From the NCBI GenBank assembly GCA_049724395.1, contig JAUGWO010000069.1, forward strand, positions 372,001 through 436,000: a DNA stretch of 64,000 bases, written 5' to 3'. Positions 1 to 9,094 of the stretch are shown piece by piece (position 1 is the first letter of the stretch; each line of letters opens with the position of its first letter). This DNA comes from Spongospora subterranea f. sp. subterranea. Its lineage: Eukaryota; Endomyxa: Phytomyxea; Phytomyxea; Plasmodiophorida. The translations under genes were made by a program, and so were the position numbers. Below the pieces are notes generated by a model, which saw only the letters and a list, made by a program, of their open reading frames with translations, did not search any database and was not told the origin of the DNA.

Positions 1-53
1 GAAATGCACAAGGAAGTGCATCCATTCTTGATTCTCGATCCCGAATCCTGGCT

Positions 54-566
54 ATGCCAGCTGCCCGGATTCTAGCTCCGTGTCCTCATGCCCAAGAATG
101 CCCATTCGCTAGTAAATATGCCAAGCTCACCGAAACCACAAACAAGCGCAAACAACGACAGCGTGCAAGCGGAAGAAATTTCTGTCACTATGGTCAACGA
201 GTGATGATTGAGTCGTTTCCCATCGGGTCACTCATCCGACGCAGGCCTCAAACGGCATCAAGGCTCCGCTTTCAAAACGAACATCTCGTTCCATTTTCCT
301 ATGTTGTTATGCAAAAATATGATCCAGACGCTGCTAAAACATCCCTAGAATTTGATCCCAGTAGCTGGGCCCGAATGATCAAACCGCCTATCAAGCGAGG
401 AGGTCACGTGATTTTGGATCTGTGTCAATCGAATGGCAGTATTGAGAGGCAGGTCGTCAGTCGGAGTAAAGGCAGCGGCGGTCCCTATAAATTGGCACGA
501 TTGAGCCGTTGGTCGGATTTATGGCCGTATACATTAGCTTCTGAAACAGAAACCAATAATGTATAA
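54..566 (+). CDS. METTL17: METTL17/Rsm22-type mitochondrial ribosome assembly protein, C-terminal part
   Basis: This is the 3' part of a gene cut by the window edge. The reading frame carries RILAPCPHAQECPF followed about 30 residues later by NFCHY, the cysteine pattern of the Rsm22/METTL17 family, which is thought to hold an iron–sulfur cluster. Further on come FSYVV and a C-terminal stretch ending SRWSDLWP, both also typical of the family. Family members are methyltransferase-like proteins that act in assembly of the mitochondrial small ribosomal subunit; the methyltransferase fold itself lies upstream and is not in the window. A stop in this frame near position 30 means the true exon probably begins at an acceptor before position 60, so the ATG at 54 is unlikely to be the start. 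The stop is at 566 and converges on a minus-strand gene. Confidence 0.72.
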   Translation: MPAARILAPCPHAQECPFASKYAKLTETTNKRKQRQRASGRNFCHYGQRVMIESFPIGSLIRRRPQTASRLRFQNEHLVPFSYVVMQKYDPDAAKTSLEFDPSSWARMIKPPIKRGGHVILDLCQSNGSIERQVVSRSKGSGGPYKLARLSRWSDLWPYTLASETETNNV

Positions 567-743
567 AGGAAGCGCTATATCTGTGTAGAAACTGGAAACT
601 TTAACCCAGCCAATGTATTGCAAGTGAACAAAAAACAAATTGCCTGATTCTGCCAAGTTAATTTAGACAATTTACATGGCGGTTGAAAGCATTTTCGCTG
701 CTGAAATGCCTGTAAAAAATGATGAACTGTTGAATAAAGTTGA

Positions 744-1445
744 TCAGTTGAATTGCTTAAGAAATGGTTGGAGCATGGGGAGAATAAATCCTTGGTCGGC
801 ACATAATAAACACAACCTCAATCTATACGGATCTTTGCCGGAATTCACAAGAGAGGTCACAGCACGTCGTAAAGTTTGGGGCAGGGTTGGCATTTTTAGG
901 CAGGATTGAGCGTGATCAATGAGAAATTCCTTCCATACATCGTGAGCATTACTCGCAATGAACGAACCTTCAGAAAGGAAGGAATGTTGTGCAATTTCAA
1001 ATGGGAACGAATCTTGGAGTCGGAACGTGTTATGCTGACTGCGACTGTATTCATGGGAACGCATAATAATCAGATCATCACGATGCCTTGAAACAGCACT
1101 GAAACCAGACGGATTGCCCAAGATAGGAGAATGTGGAGAATCAACCAGCTGAGGTGATACGTTTTGTTCCTCTTGAACATTGAAAGTCGAACGATCTGGG
1201 GACACTTGAATTGCACTCAGGTCGCGGGGGTGGCTGCGAGATACTGTATCCATATCTGTTGGCCGCTGTGATGCGGGTTCGCGAATCTCCCGCGAGCCAT
1301 TTTGTTCAAAACCCGACGCCAGAACGCGAGCCTGACTCTTCACTAAACGATCGCGACGACTGGTTCGCATCACATATTGGTTATGAGGATTGTCATTGGA
1401 AATATAGTCGATATTACTTGACACGCGAGTGGTAATGTAAATCAC
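744..1445 (-). CDS. Hypothetical protein, 233 aa
   Basis: This is an uninterrupted minus-strand frame of 233 codons. It is Ser/Arg/Asn-rich in the first 120 residues and more ordinary in composition after that, for example in FEIAQHSFLSEGSFIASNA and DPYRLRLCLLCADQGF. I do not recognise a family. It is convergent with METTL17 and divergent from GET1, whose start lies about 250 bp away on the other strand. A second minus-strand frame (575–802) overlaps its 3' end in another phase, so the 3' exon could be longer if there is a small intron near 780–800. The call as a gene rests on length, composition and position only. Confidence 0.45.
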   Translation of the reverse strand: MIYITTRVSSNIDYISNDNPHNQYVMRTSRRDRLVKSQARVLASGFEQNGSREIREPASQRPTDMDTVSRSHPRDLSAIQVSPDRSTFNVQEEQNVSPQLVDSPHSPILGNPSGFSAVSRHRDDLIIMRSHEYSRSQHNTFRLQDSFPFEIAQHSFLSEGSFIASNAHDVWKEFLIDHAQSCLKMPTLPQTLRRAVTSLVNSGKDPYRLRLCLLCADQGFILPMLQPFLKQFN

Positions 1446-1696
1446 AACGGGGCCCAGTCACCCTAACCCGTTTCAACAATGCAGAAAATGCATGACAATG
1501 ATGTTACCAGGACGATGACGAGTGGCTGTCGTCATAACAGCAGTTTTACTGTCACTGTACAGTGTACAGTAGGCGGACTCAGAAGAGGGCTGCAGCTACT
1601 CTGTGGGCGCACTTGCTGCGTGCGATACAGGTCCGTAACTGGGGGGCGAGGGATGCGCCCCTTGGCAGATGTTGCAGACAATACCTTCCAGGACGA

Positions 1697-2303
1697 ATGT
1701 CGCCAGATCCGGCGTTCATCGTGTTAGGATGTGTCGTTTTGTGCCATCTTCTTCCGGGCCTGCTTAGGATGATTCGGGCGCCCTCCGCGTCATCTAGACC
1801 ACAGATGTCCAGCAGATTAACGGATCTCAGCAATGAAAGAGCACAATATCGAATCGAAACCAACAAGCTCAATACCCCATCCACCTTCGTTGCGTACGCC
1901 AAACTCCAGCGGAAACTTGATAAGGTGTCTGCCGAAATCGAATCACTTCAAAGTAGGTTCCTTCTCTGTCGAAATACATTATTGTAATTGTCTGAACACA
2001 GATTCATCAACTCCATCGTTAGAGAACAACGAGTCAACAGTCAAAATGTCATTGAACTCGATAGCAATTGTTGGTGTAGGCGGTATTATATGCTCACTGA
2101 TCAGCAGATATTACTATATCTCGCTGGCCACGATCCCATACCGGCTCGTGTTGCCATCAATATGGCCCCTGTCCCTGTCGCTAGTCCACTCGAACGGCAT
2201 CTGGAGTGTCGGGATCATCTCCTGGATCCTAATTTGCCATCGTGTCGTCGCCGGAACCGGGCAGCTGCTTTCGCGACTCACCATCTACAATCACCCCATC
2301 TAA
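1697..2303 (+). CDS. GET1: GET1/WRB tail-anchored protein insertion receptor subunit
   Basis: Two exons, 1697–1952 and 2002–2303, are joined by a 49-bp GTAGGT…ACAG intron that keeps the frame. The ATG at 1697 is preferred over 1562 because it places a hydrophobic segment (AFIVLGCVVLCHLLPGLL) directly at the N terminus, as in Get1. A cytosolic basic coiled coil follows, with the family signature FVAYAKLQRKLDKVSAEIE, and then two more hydrophobic segments around PYRLVLPSIWPLSLSL and VGIISWILICH. With Get2/CAML, Get1 forms the ER receptor that takes tail-anchored proteins from the Get3/TRC40 ATPase. The protein is about 185 residues, close to the usual 170–235. It lies about 220 bp upstream of another ER membrane gene, SRD5A3, on the same strand. 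Confidence 0.8.
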
Positions 2304-2522
2304 TATATATCATAATTAATTTCCTCAATGAATCCCCTTGTCGTTCTTAAACCGGTTCTGGCAATTACTTGATGAACACTGATGATATCGGTCGTCATCG
2401 TCGGCGGTCCCACAGCGACGCTATTTCAACGAACTTTCGGCAAGCGGAAGGAGCGATACTTTTGGCAGATGTCCTCAGGAAAACATCAAGTCCGAGATGA
2501 GCGTAGAGTGAATATTGTGTCC

Positions 2523-3694
2523 ATGGCCATGGCGCTATCGCTATTGTTACGGGCCTGCTCCTATCTATACTGGATCGGCGTCCTCATATTTGTCATTCTG
2601 CTATCGGTCGTGACCTATTACCCCTCTGCACTGCCTCGTTCTCTTGTCGAGATCGTTCAGGGTCTTGGCTCGTTCGGTAAGCTTACTCCGACCGCCCCGC
2701 GTTCATCAATCGCCATCTCTTTCCTATTGTCATATCGTATACCGAAATCATGGTTTACCTATTTCTTATCTAACAGGTATTGGTTCGGTTTTATTGTTTC
2801 AGTTTCACGATTTGAATCTGGTATTAGGGTCCATTTGGCACATCATTCTCTCTATATTTATATGGGTTTCGTCTCCCACATCCTCTGCTCTTCTCCTGGT
2901 TTTGCTCTTATTCACCGTCCACGTACAATGTCAAACTGCCAGCGTTGTCATTGCCAAATGGCCCTGAATCTTTTTTGTGTGCAGTGCACCAGGAGGCTTC
3001 ACGAATCGCGATATGTATCTGTCTATCATCCGACGTCAACGATGAATTCAATCACCTTCATAATCTCCATTTTCTATTACATCATGATCGGGTTCACCAT
3101 CATATTCTCTGTTCCATTCGAGTAAAACTTACGACAGTTACTTTCGTCATCTCACCCCGCCTTGCAGACGCCGAACCTCAATCTTTGACGGTTTCTTTGC
3201 GATTGTATTTTTGTTTATTAACTATCTGCAACATCATCACTGTGTCTTGATGGCGAATCTACGATCCGGCACCAATGTTCACAGTACGCTCAAATATTTG
3301 TGACCAATGACCGATTTTTTCCTGCTTTTGTTTGCTTGTTCGATTCAATGTCGTGCTTTGTAAGTTCTGAGAATTTTTTCATAGAATCAAGCGGGTACAA
3401 CATACCCGATGGATCGTTGTTTGAGCTGGTATCCTGTCCTCATTATCTGCTGGAGATCCTGTTGTATATCAGTTTGAACATCATCGTGGGACCTGCGCCC
3501 CAGTTCATATTATGTTCATTATCGGTCACGTCGAACCAGATCTTGCTCGGCCACATGGTGCATCGATGGGTAAAAGCCACATCTGTACCGTTCGTTGGGA
3601 TTCGTTTTGAAAAATTGTTTCTCTACATCAGTATATCGACAATATGCCCAATTATCCATCCAAACGCCGCGCCATTATCCCATATGTTCTGTAA
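2523..3694 (+). CDS. SRD5A3: Polyprenol reductase (steroid 5-alpha-reductase 3 family)
   Basis: Six exons fit the family: 2523–2676, 2777–2922, 2985–3121, 3168–3283, 3385–3569 and 3632–3694. All junctions are GT–AG and the sum is 801 bases (266 aa). Landmarks in order are an N-terminal membrane segment ending LPRSLVEIVQGLGSFG, CTRRLHESRYVSVYHP (the RRL…YVSV motif), a segment with HHH and CVLMANLRSG, then NIPDGSLFELVSCPHYLLE (catalytic-fold C terminus), and the end PSKRRAIIPYVL. The enzyme reduces the alpha-isoprene unit of polyprenol to make dolichol in the ER, feeding N-glycosylation and GPI synthesis. Human SRD5A3 is 318 aa. The first intron is the weak point: it removes a stretch containing RIPKSWFTYF, which resembles a conserved family segment. 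Confidence 0.82.
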
Positions 3695-4771
3695 AACTTC
3701 AAGTCAACATCTGTGTATTTTCACATTGTTTGTGTCTGAGACTTCCGTTCATAGTCCAATCTCAATGTTCGATTACGCTTGTATATCTGTGCACGAAAAC
3801 GTTTGGCGTCTCCCCTGAACCAAGGCCACCTGTTTTTTCAGAGTGCTGAATGCGAGGGCCCTAATCACAGCGGTCGTACCCGGAAGTGTCGATGACATGC
3901 TTCAGCCATAGCGGTAACAGTTTCGAGTTTCGAATCGAATCGAGTTGTGGCCAATGCGGTTCGACCCGGCCTTTGCCCAGGACGATTGACGAGCGTTCAG
4001 TCGATTTCTACACACATAATCATGAATTATTTTCAATTCCGTTCGGTTTGAAATATATACCTGATTGGATGCTGGTTCTTGAGCCGGGATGGCGCCCCGT
4101 CTGGCGATTTCCGCTACGTTTTGGGCTGGAGAGCTGGCGGTCTGCCCAAGTCGCCGATGGATCACGATCGGTTTCGGGATGATCATGTTGAGAGTCCTTA
4201 TATTGCCAAAGGAATCCGGCCAGACTGTATCGCTTACAACAGCGAATAACCGGCACGCGCTCTCTGACGCAACCATCGGCCGTTTCTAGCACATCAGGTA
4301 TTGACAATGCCGATGAGAATATTAAAAACTGGAGTCGACCGTGAACGTCATCAAAAAAGTTTCTCACCTCTTATCAGCCGTCCATTCTAATATTTTGGGC
4401 GTCACCACATATCGGGGCAAAATAACACACTGGTGATGCAATTTTTCATTTTCAAACCGGTCAAACTTATTCTGCAATTGCACTTTCGCGGCAATTTCGG
4501 AAAACTAAACAGATTTAAACAGATTGAAATCATATATTTGTGGTTGCACTAGATTCATTTCCACAGGCGACGCCGGTCATCTGCCCGAAATCTCTTCTCC
4601 AAAATCATTTATTGTGTAATACAAATATGGCGGGTCAACCAACATTGGTCTTATGACTCTCTGCGTTCAAAATGATTCATCGAGTTCCGTCTGAGGCTGA
4701 AGGGTGGGTTGACATTAGAGAAACTATCGCCATCTTGTCGGGCTTCCCTTCACAATACCACTCTTGCAGAT
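3695..4771. other. Gap between SRD5A3 and the dynein-2 LIC gene; one unexplained open stretch
   Basis: No gene can be assigned here. Open frames on both strands overlap between 3886 and 4367. The most protein-like stretch is a plus-strand frame ending at a TAA near 4248, containing SGDFRYVLGWRAGGLPKSPM and then DDHVESPYIAKGIRPDC, but it lacks a start and I could not connect it to exons. Around 3840–3990 another frame is cysteine-rich. The rest (4370–4700) is AT-rich and looks non-coding, probably the promoter region of the next gene. Confidence 0.35.
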
Positions 4772-5724
4772 ATGAAAGGGGATGGGAAAGGTCTCCTGTG
4801 GAATGCGCTGGTCGACAACGCCAAACTGAAGGAAGTCTCATCTCGGGAGCCCAGATTCATTGTTCTCGGCAGCGAAGGGTCGGGGAAGACGACGATCATA
4901 TCATCGTTGATGAACAAAGCGCGTCCAGATAAAGTGGAACCGACCATCGGGTTGGACTACAAATATTTGCGAAACAATTCATCACTGAACGGTGCACCTG
5001 GGGCCAAATCAATATCACATTTTTGGGAGTTCGGTGGTGGACGGAATATGTCGCCGGCGTTGCCGGCCATTATCAAACAGAAATCAATCGTCCTGGTCGT
5101 TGTCGATATGTCGCAGGTAAACCGTTTGGGATTTCATCAGCGCGATTGCGTTGAACTATTCACAGCCGTCGTCAATCGTGACCGATTTGTCGTATTGGTT
5201 GCCGTTAGTTAAGGCGGCGGCGCAATGCAACCAGGTCAGGCAATATCAGATGATGATAATCGCCAATAAATACGATCTGGCATCGTCGGCGAATCTGGAG
5301 ATAATCTGTCGGACGCTTCGGGCGATCGCTCATAATTACGGGGCCGGTTTGATGAGCCATTCGATCGAAAATCGCAATCTTCAACAACTGCTTCGATCGG
5401 TCCTTTCCCGATTCCTTAGCGAAAAACCCAACGAGAAACGGGGCGGGGAAGACATCGAACACACGAAAGCGTTGATGATCATGCCCTCAATGGACTCGAT
5501 CGAGAGCATCGGGACGCCAAAACGGACGCCTTGTCGCCGCTGCTGATCACTGTCAGACCTGGTGCCAAGCCTACAGAAATGTATTCCCTGATCAGCCCGT
5601 TAAACCGCCCATCGACTACTCCGAGCTCGATCTGGAACCGGAGCCGGTCGTGGACGCCATGTGGATTCAGAAACGGGAAGAACTCAAACGATCGGAAATC
5701 ACAATAAAACCCAACCCGTTTTGA
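4772..5724 (+). CDS. DYNC2LI1: Cytoplasmic dynein 2 light intermediate chain (one-base frameshift)
   Basis: The exons are 4772–5116 and 5166–5724 with a 49-bp GTAAAC…ACAG intron. The P-loop GSEGSGKTT is at about residues 31–39. ISHFWEFGGG (the G3-like segment) and MMIIANKYD (the N/TKxD-like segment) follow, as in D2LIC proteins, then NYGAGLM and a C-terminal region with HCQTWCQAYRNVFP and WIQKREELKR. The protein belongs to the retrograde intraflagellar transport motor, so its presence implies cilia or flagella. Near 5514–5522 the frame changes by one base beside an AAAA run; removing one A makes exon 2 exactly 558 coding bases and joins two regions that both match the family. The start at 4772 is chosen because the upstream 21 residues from 4709 do not resemble the family. 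Confidence 0.82.
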
Positions 5725-5954
5725 ACGGCGATGAATTTTCTGGCACGAACCGATCTCTGACTTCAAGACAATTCGACCAGGTTCTGGTGCGAACTTCAAT
5801 GAATAAGCGCGGCCGGATCCTGGTCCGACCTGAGGGAGGATATCCCCCCCCCGGACGCTGTTGTTGGCCGTTCGACACACGTTGGCCCAGTCTGATCTGG
5901 GACTGTGTCTCTGTCTCTCTCTCTCTCTGTCCCTCTCTCTGTCTCTCTCTGTCC

Positions 5955-5986
<32 letters not shown>

Positions 5987-6269
5987 GTCCCTCTCTCTGT
6001 CCCTCTCTGTCCCTCTCTCTCTCCCTCTCTGTCCCTCTCTGTCCCTCTCTCTGTCCTCTCTCTCTCTCTCTGTCGCCCTCTCGCCCAACACCTCCCCCCG
6101 TAATTCCTGTACACCCCAATCTGTCCCATTCCCTGGACCCAGAGGAGTCCCATATCGGTGGCCCCTTCCTCTTCCCTCATTCCAGAATTGCTTGCCGTCC
6201 CAACTCGTCCTTCCACTAGGGTTTCCCTCGTCACTCCCTAGCTTCATCATATAATCGTCCGTTTATTGC
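5725..6269. repeat. Pyrimidine-rich TCTCTG/CCCTCTCTGT microsatellite upstream of the glycosyltransferase gene
   Basis: Between about 5905 and 6075 the plus strand is almost pure C/T with repeating CTCTCTGTCCCTCT units. The resulting Leu/Ser/Pro or Arg/Glu reading frames in several phases are composition artefacts. The tract ends about 190 bp before the glycosyltransferase ATG. The flanks (5725–5900 and 6080–6269) hold no supported gene. Confidence 0.85.
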
Positions 6270-8956
6270 ATGTTGACCCCGACATCATGGCGGCCACCGA
6301 GACCCTTTCTATGCCTACTGATTTTGCTCGGCTGCGCCGTCTTCGCCGCTCTCTTGCTGTCGCTGCAACTTCCGGATATCAGCGATTTCAAGATCGAAGA
6401 TACACATTTCTCTAGATTCGGCCGCCCAGGTCAACGTCGGAAACAGGTCGGACCGAGAACAGAAATACAAGTCGTCGATACACTGATCGAGACGAAACCC
6501 CCCGAATCGGAAATATTCTCGTTCGAAAACGCGCCGTTTGTGCACGAAACCGTCAAAGACGGGAAAAAGCGGCTGAGAAACATTCCTGTCAAACCCGACC
6601 ACATATTCGTCTCAATCTCGTCGTACAGAGACGACAATTGTATCGCCACGTTGACCGAAATTTTTACGAAATGTCGGTTCTGTGATCGGGTCCGGGTCGG
6701 GCTGGTGGATCAGGTCGCCGCCGACGACACGCCCTGTAATCTCCCTCCGCATCTCTCGCGTTTCGCCGGTCAGATCCGGATCATTCGGATGGCGTCCAGT
6801 CTGGCTCGTGGCCCGACCTTGGCCCGCTACCTCACGTCGCGTCTCTGGCAGGGCGAGCAATACCTGTTGCAGATCGACGCCCATCTGACCTTCATCCGCG
6901 ATTGGGATCGCCGTCTCCTGGACATGATTCCGCAAATGCCATCGAAGAAGTTCGTGATATCGCACTACCCCGTCGCCACCGTTGAGGAGTTGGAGAACCC
7001 GACGAACGCGGTCCCGTTCATCTGCACAGCGAAGTTCGACGATTACATGCAAGGCCTGTTCTCTCAAGATTCATCCTGGTACACGAGGGCGAATCATGGG
7101 GGAACGCCACAGGGGTCCCCGTTCCTGGGCGCTGGATTCATGTTCGCCCCCGCCACCGTCTTGATCGATTGCCCCCTTCGATCGCTACCTGGATTTCCTG
7201 TTCCACGGCGAGGAGTTCGCTCAATCCGCCCGCTATTGGACCTCGGGCTACGAACTGGTGGTTCCATTGGAGAACATTTGCAGTCACGTCTACGGTGAGA
7301 TCAGCGTAGGGATATATCCCTATCCCTCTGTCCCTGATATTCCTTGCCAGGTCATCGGAAGAACAACGCGTTCGTTGACAATCCGGAATCGTCGCATTTA
7401 GCTGACGTGGCGCGTGTTCGGATCCGGTACATGTTGGGGATGAGCCAAGAGCGCCCGGAGCGGATGGACGAGATCGAGGACCTTGGCTTGGGCAAGTTGA
7501 GGACCTTCCATCAGTACCTGCAATATACGGGCGTCAACGTGGTTGAGAAGAAGATCACTTCCCATTGCAACGACCTGTTCGATTGGGATACGCGTCAATG
7601 GTATGCGATCGACGGTCCCAAACCGCCTCCTCCTCCATCCTATAAACGGCTGGTCACGTCCATCGACCCGGATCTGTTCCCCGAGATCGCCGAGCCCGTC
7701 GTTGACTACACGGCCCGTGTTAGGAAGGCGCAGGTGCCCGATACGATCGCCAAGGGCAGCATATTCATCTCGATCAGCGTAATAGCGTCGCCGCGTGTTT
7801 TCGTGTGGTCAAAAACTGAACGACTCATAGTCATATCGTGATCAATGGTGTGAACAAACGCTTCGCGAGATCTATTCCAAATGTCAGAACTGTGACCGCG
7901 TATTCGTTGGGCTCGTGGATCAGACCCTGTCGGGTTCTAATGACACGCCTTGCGTTGGGCCAGTTGAACGGCATAAACAGATCAGCGTGGCCAGACTGGA
8001 TTCGACCTTGTCAGCAGGGCCGACGTTCGCCAGGTTCATAGCGTCGAAGCTCTATGATAACCAGGAGTATTATTTGCAGATCGATTCCCATCTACACTTT
8101 GTCGATCGATGGGACTCGGAGCTGGAATCCATGATCAAACGGATGCCAACGACCAAGGCCGTTATCAGCACCTGTAAGTCATCTGCGTTGTCTGAACCCG
8201 TTTTCGTCGAGATTCGCTGATCTTTCACAAAATGTGAAGATCCCGTGATAGATTCGACGCCATTGGAAGACGGAACGATGTGGGTCCCATGGATATGCGA
8301 TGCGACATTCTCGGGCAATCTGATCACCCAAGCGGCCAATGTAATTCACCATTTGGCTCGGCATTGGGACCATTCATCACTGACTTAGAGCTGGTATAAT
8401 CGATTCAATCCTGCTGTGATCGCGGCCAATGCCGTTCCAGGCTCGTCCACGTTCTTGGCCGCTGGGTTCATGTTCGCGCGTGCCCAAGTGCTCGTCGACG
8501 CCCCGTTCGATCGGTATTTGCCGTTCTGTGAGTCACAACGGGTTTTCGGGGAGACATCGATGCCCTGAACGGGGGTTGTGTGATTTAGTGTTTCATGGCG
8601 AAGAACTGCTGGTTGCCGCTCGGCTCTGGACGCGGAAATGGGATTTCTTCGTACCCATGAGGAATATTGTGTCACATCTCTATTACGAACGGAATTACAC
8701 CGTTTATAGAGATCGAGCTGACGCAATGACGTACAAGGCGGCGTCCGAACGTCGAGCACGTTATCTCCTCAAGCTTGACCAGGAACCGCCACAGGAATAT
8801 CAAGAGGTTCGTGAGCTAGGCCTTGGCAACGACCGGTCCATTCAGGAATTCTGGAATTTCACCGGTCTGAACTGGGAGACCAAAACAATGGCAAATAGGT
8901 GTCAGCAGATATACGACTACGCTAATAAGAAATGGCTGCCAAGGCCGGCAGATTAA
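6270..8956 (+). CDS. Two-domain GT60-type (GlcNAc-transferase) glycosyltransferase (one-base frameshift)
   Basis: Six exons (6270–7294, 7351–7778, 7831–8173, 8240–8340, 8389–8527, 8589–8956) sum to 2404 bases. One extra C in the five-C run at 7172–7176 breaks the frame; without it the product is 800 aa. The N terminus has a type II signal anchor (PFLCLLILLGCAVFAALLLS), placing it in the ER/Golgi. Two complete copies of the same catalytic domain follow. Each has SYRD near its start, GPTxAR, a YYLQIDSH/YLLQIDAH metal-binding-like motif, a WYxR segment, an FxGAGFMFA/FLAAGFMFA segment and FHGEE followed by an aromatic-rich tail. This is the family that includes the Skp1-hydroxyproline GlcNAc-transferase of Dictyostelium (Pfam GlcNAc, CAZy GT60). 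The domains are joined by a proline-rich linker (KPPPPP). The AATAAA at 8955–8960 overlaps the stop codon. Confidence 0.85.
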
Positions 8957-9094
8957 TAAAGCATTTACCCAACACATAATCACCTTCCCGTTCACCATAA
9001 ATCTTCGCCCGAACGCTCAGATATTTTCTGCCCAAGATCGGAAAAAATTCCAAGGGAAAATATTACCCAACGTAAAGGTTGGCTAGAGTCAAAC

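Noticed and set aside
3945-3985. Possible tRNA B box (GGTTCGACC)
   Set aside because: The flanking bases do not form a T-stem and no A box lies at the right distance.
5479-6254. Long Arg/Glu-rich or Leu/Ser-rich frames on both strands
   Set aside because: These are composition artefacts of the CT microsatellite.
7838-8956. Second glycosyltransferase domain as a separate downstream gene
   Set aside because: The linker frame runs uninterrupted from domain 1 into the exon ending at 7778, and the 52-bp intron 7779–7830 joins it in phase to domain 2.
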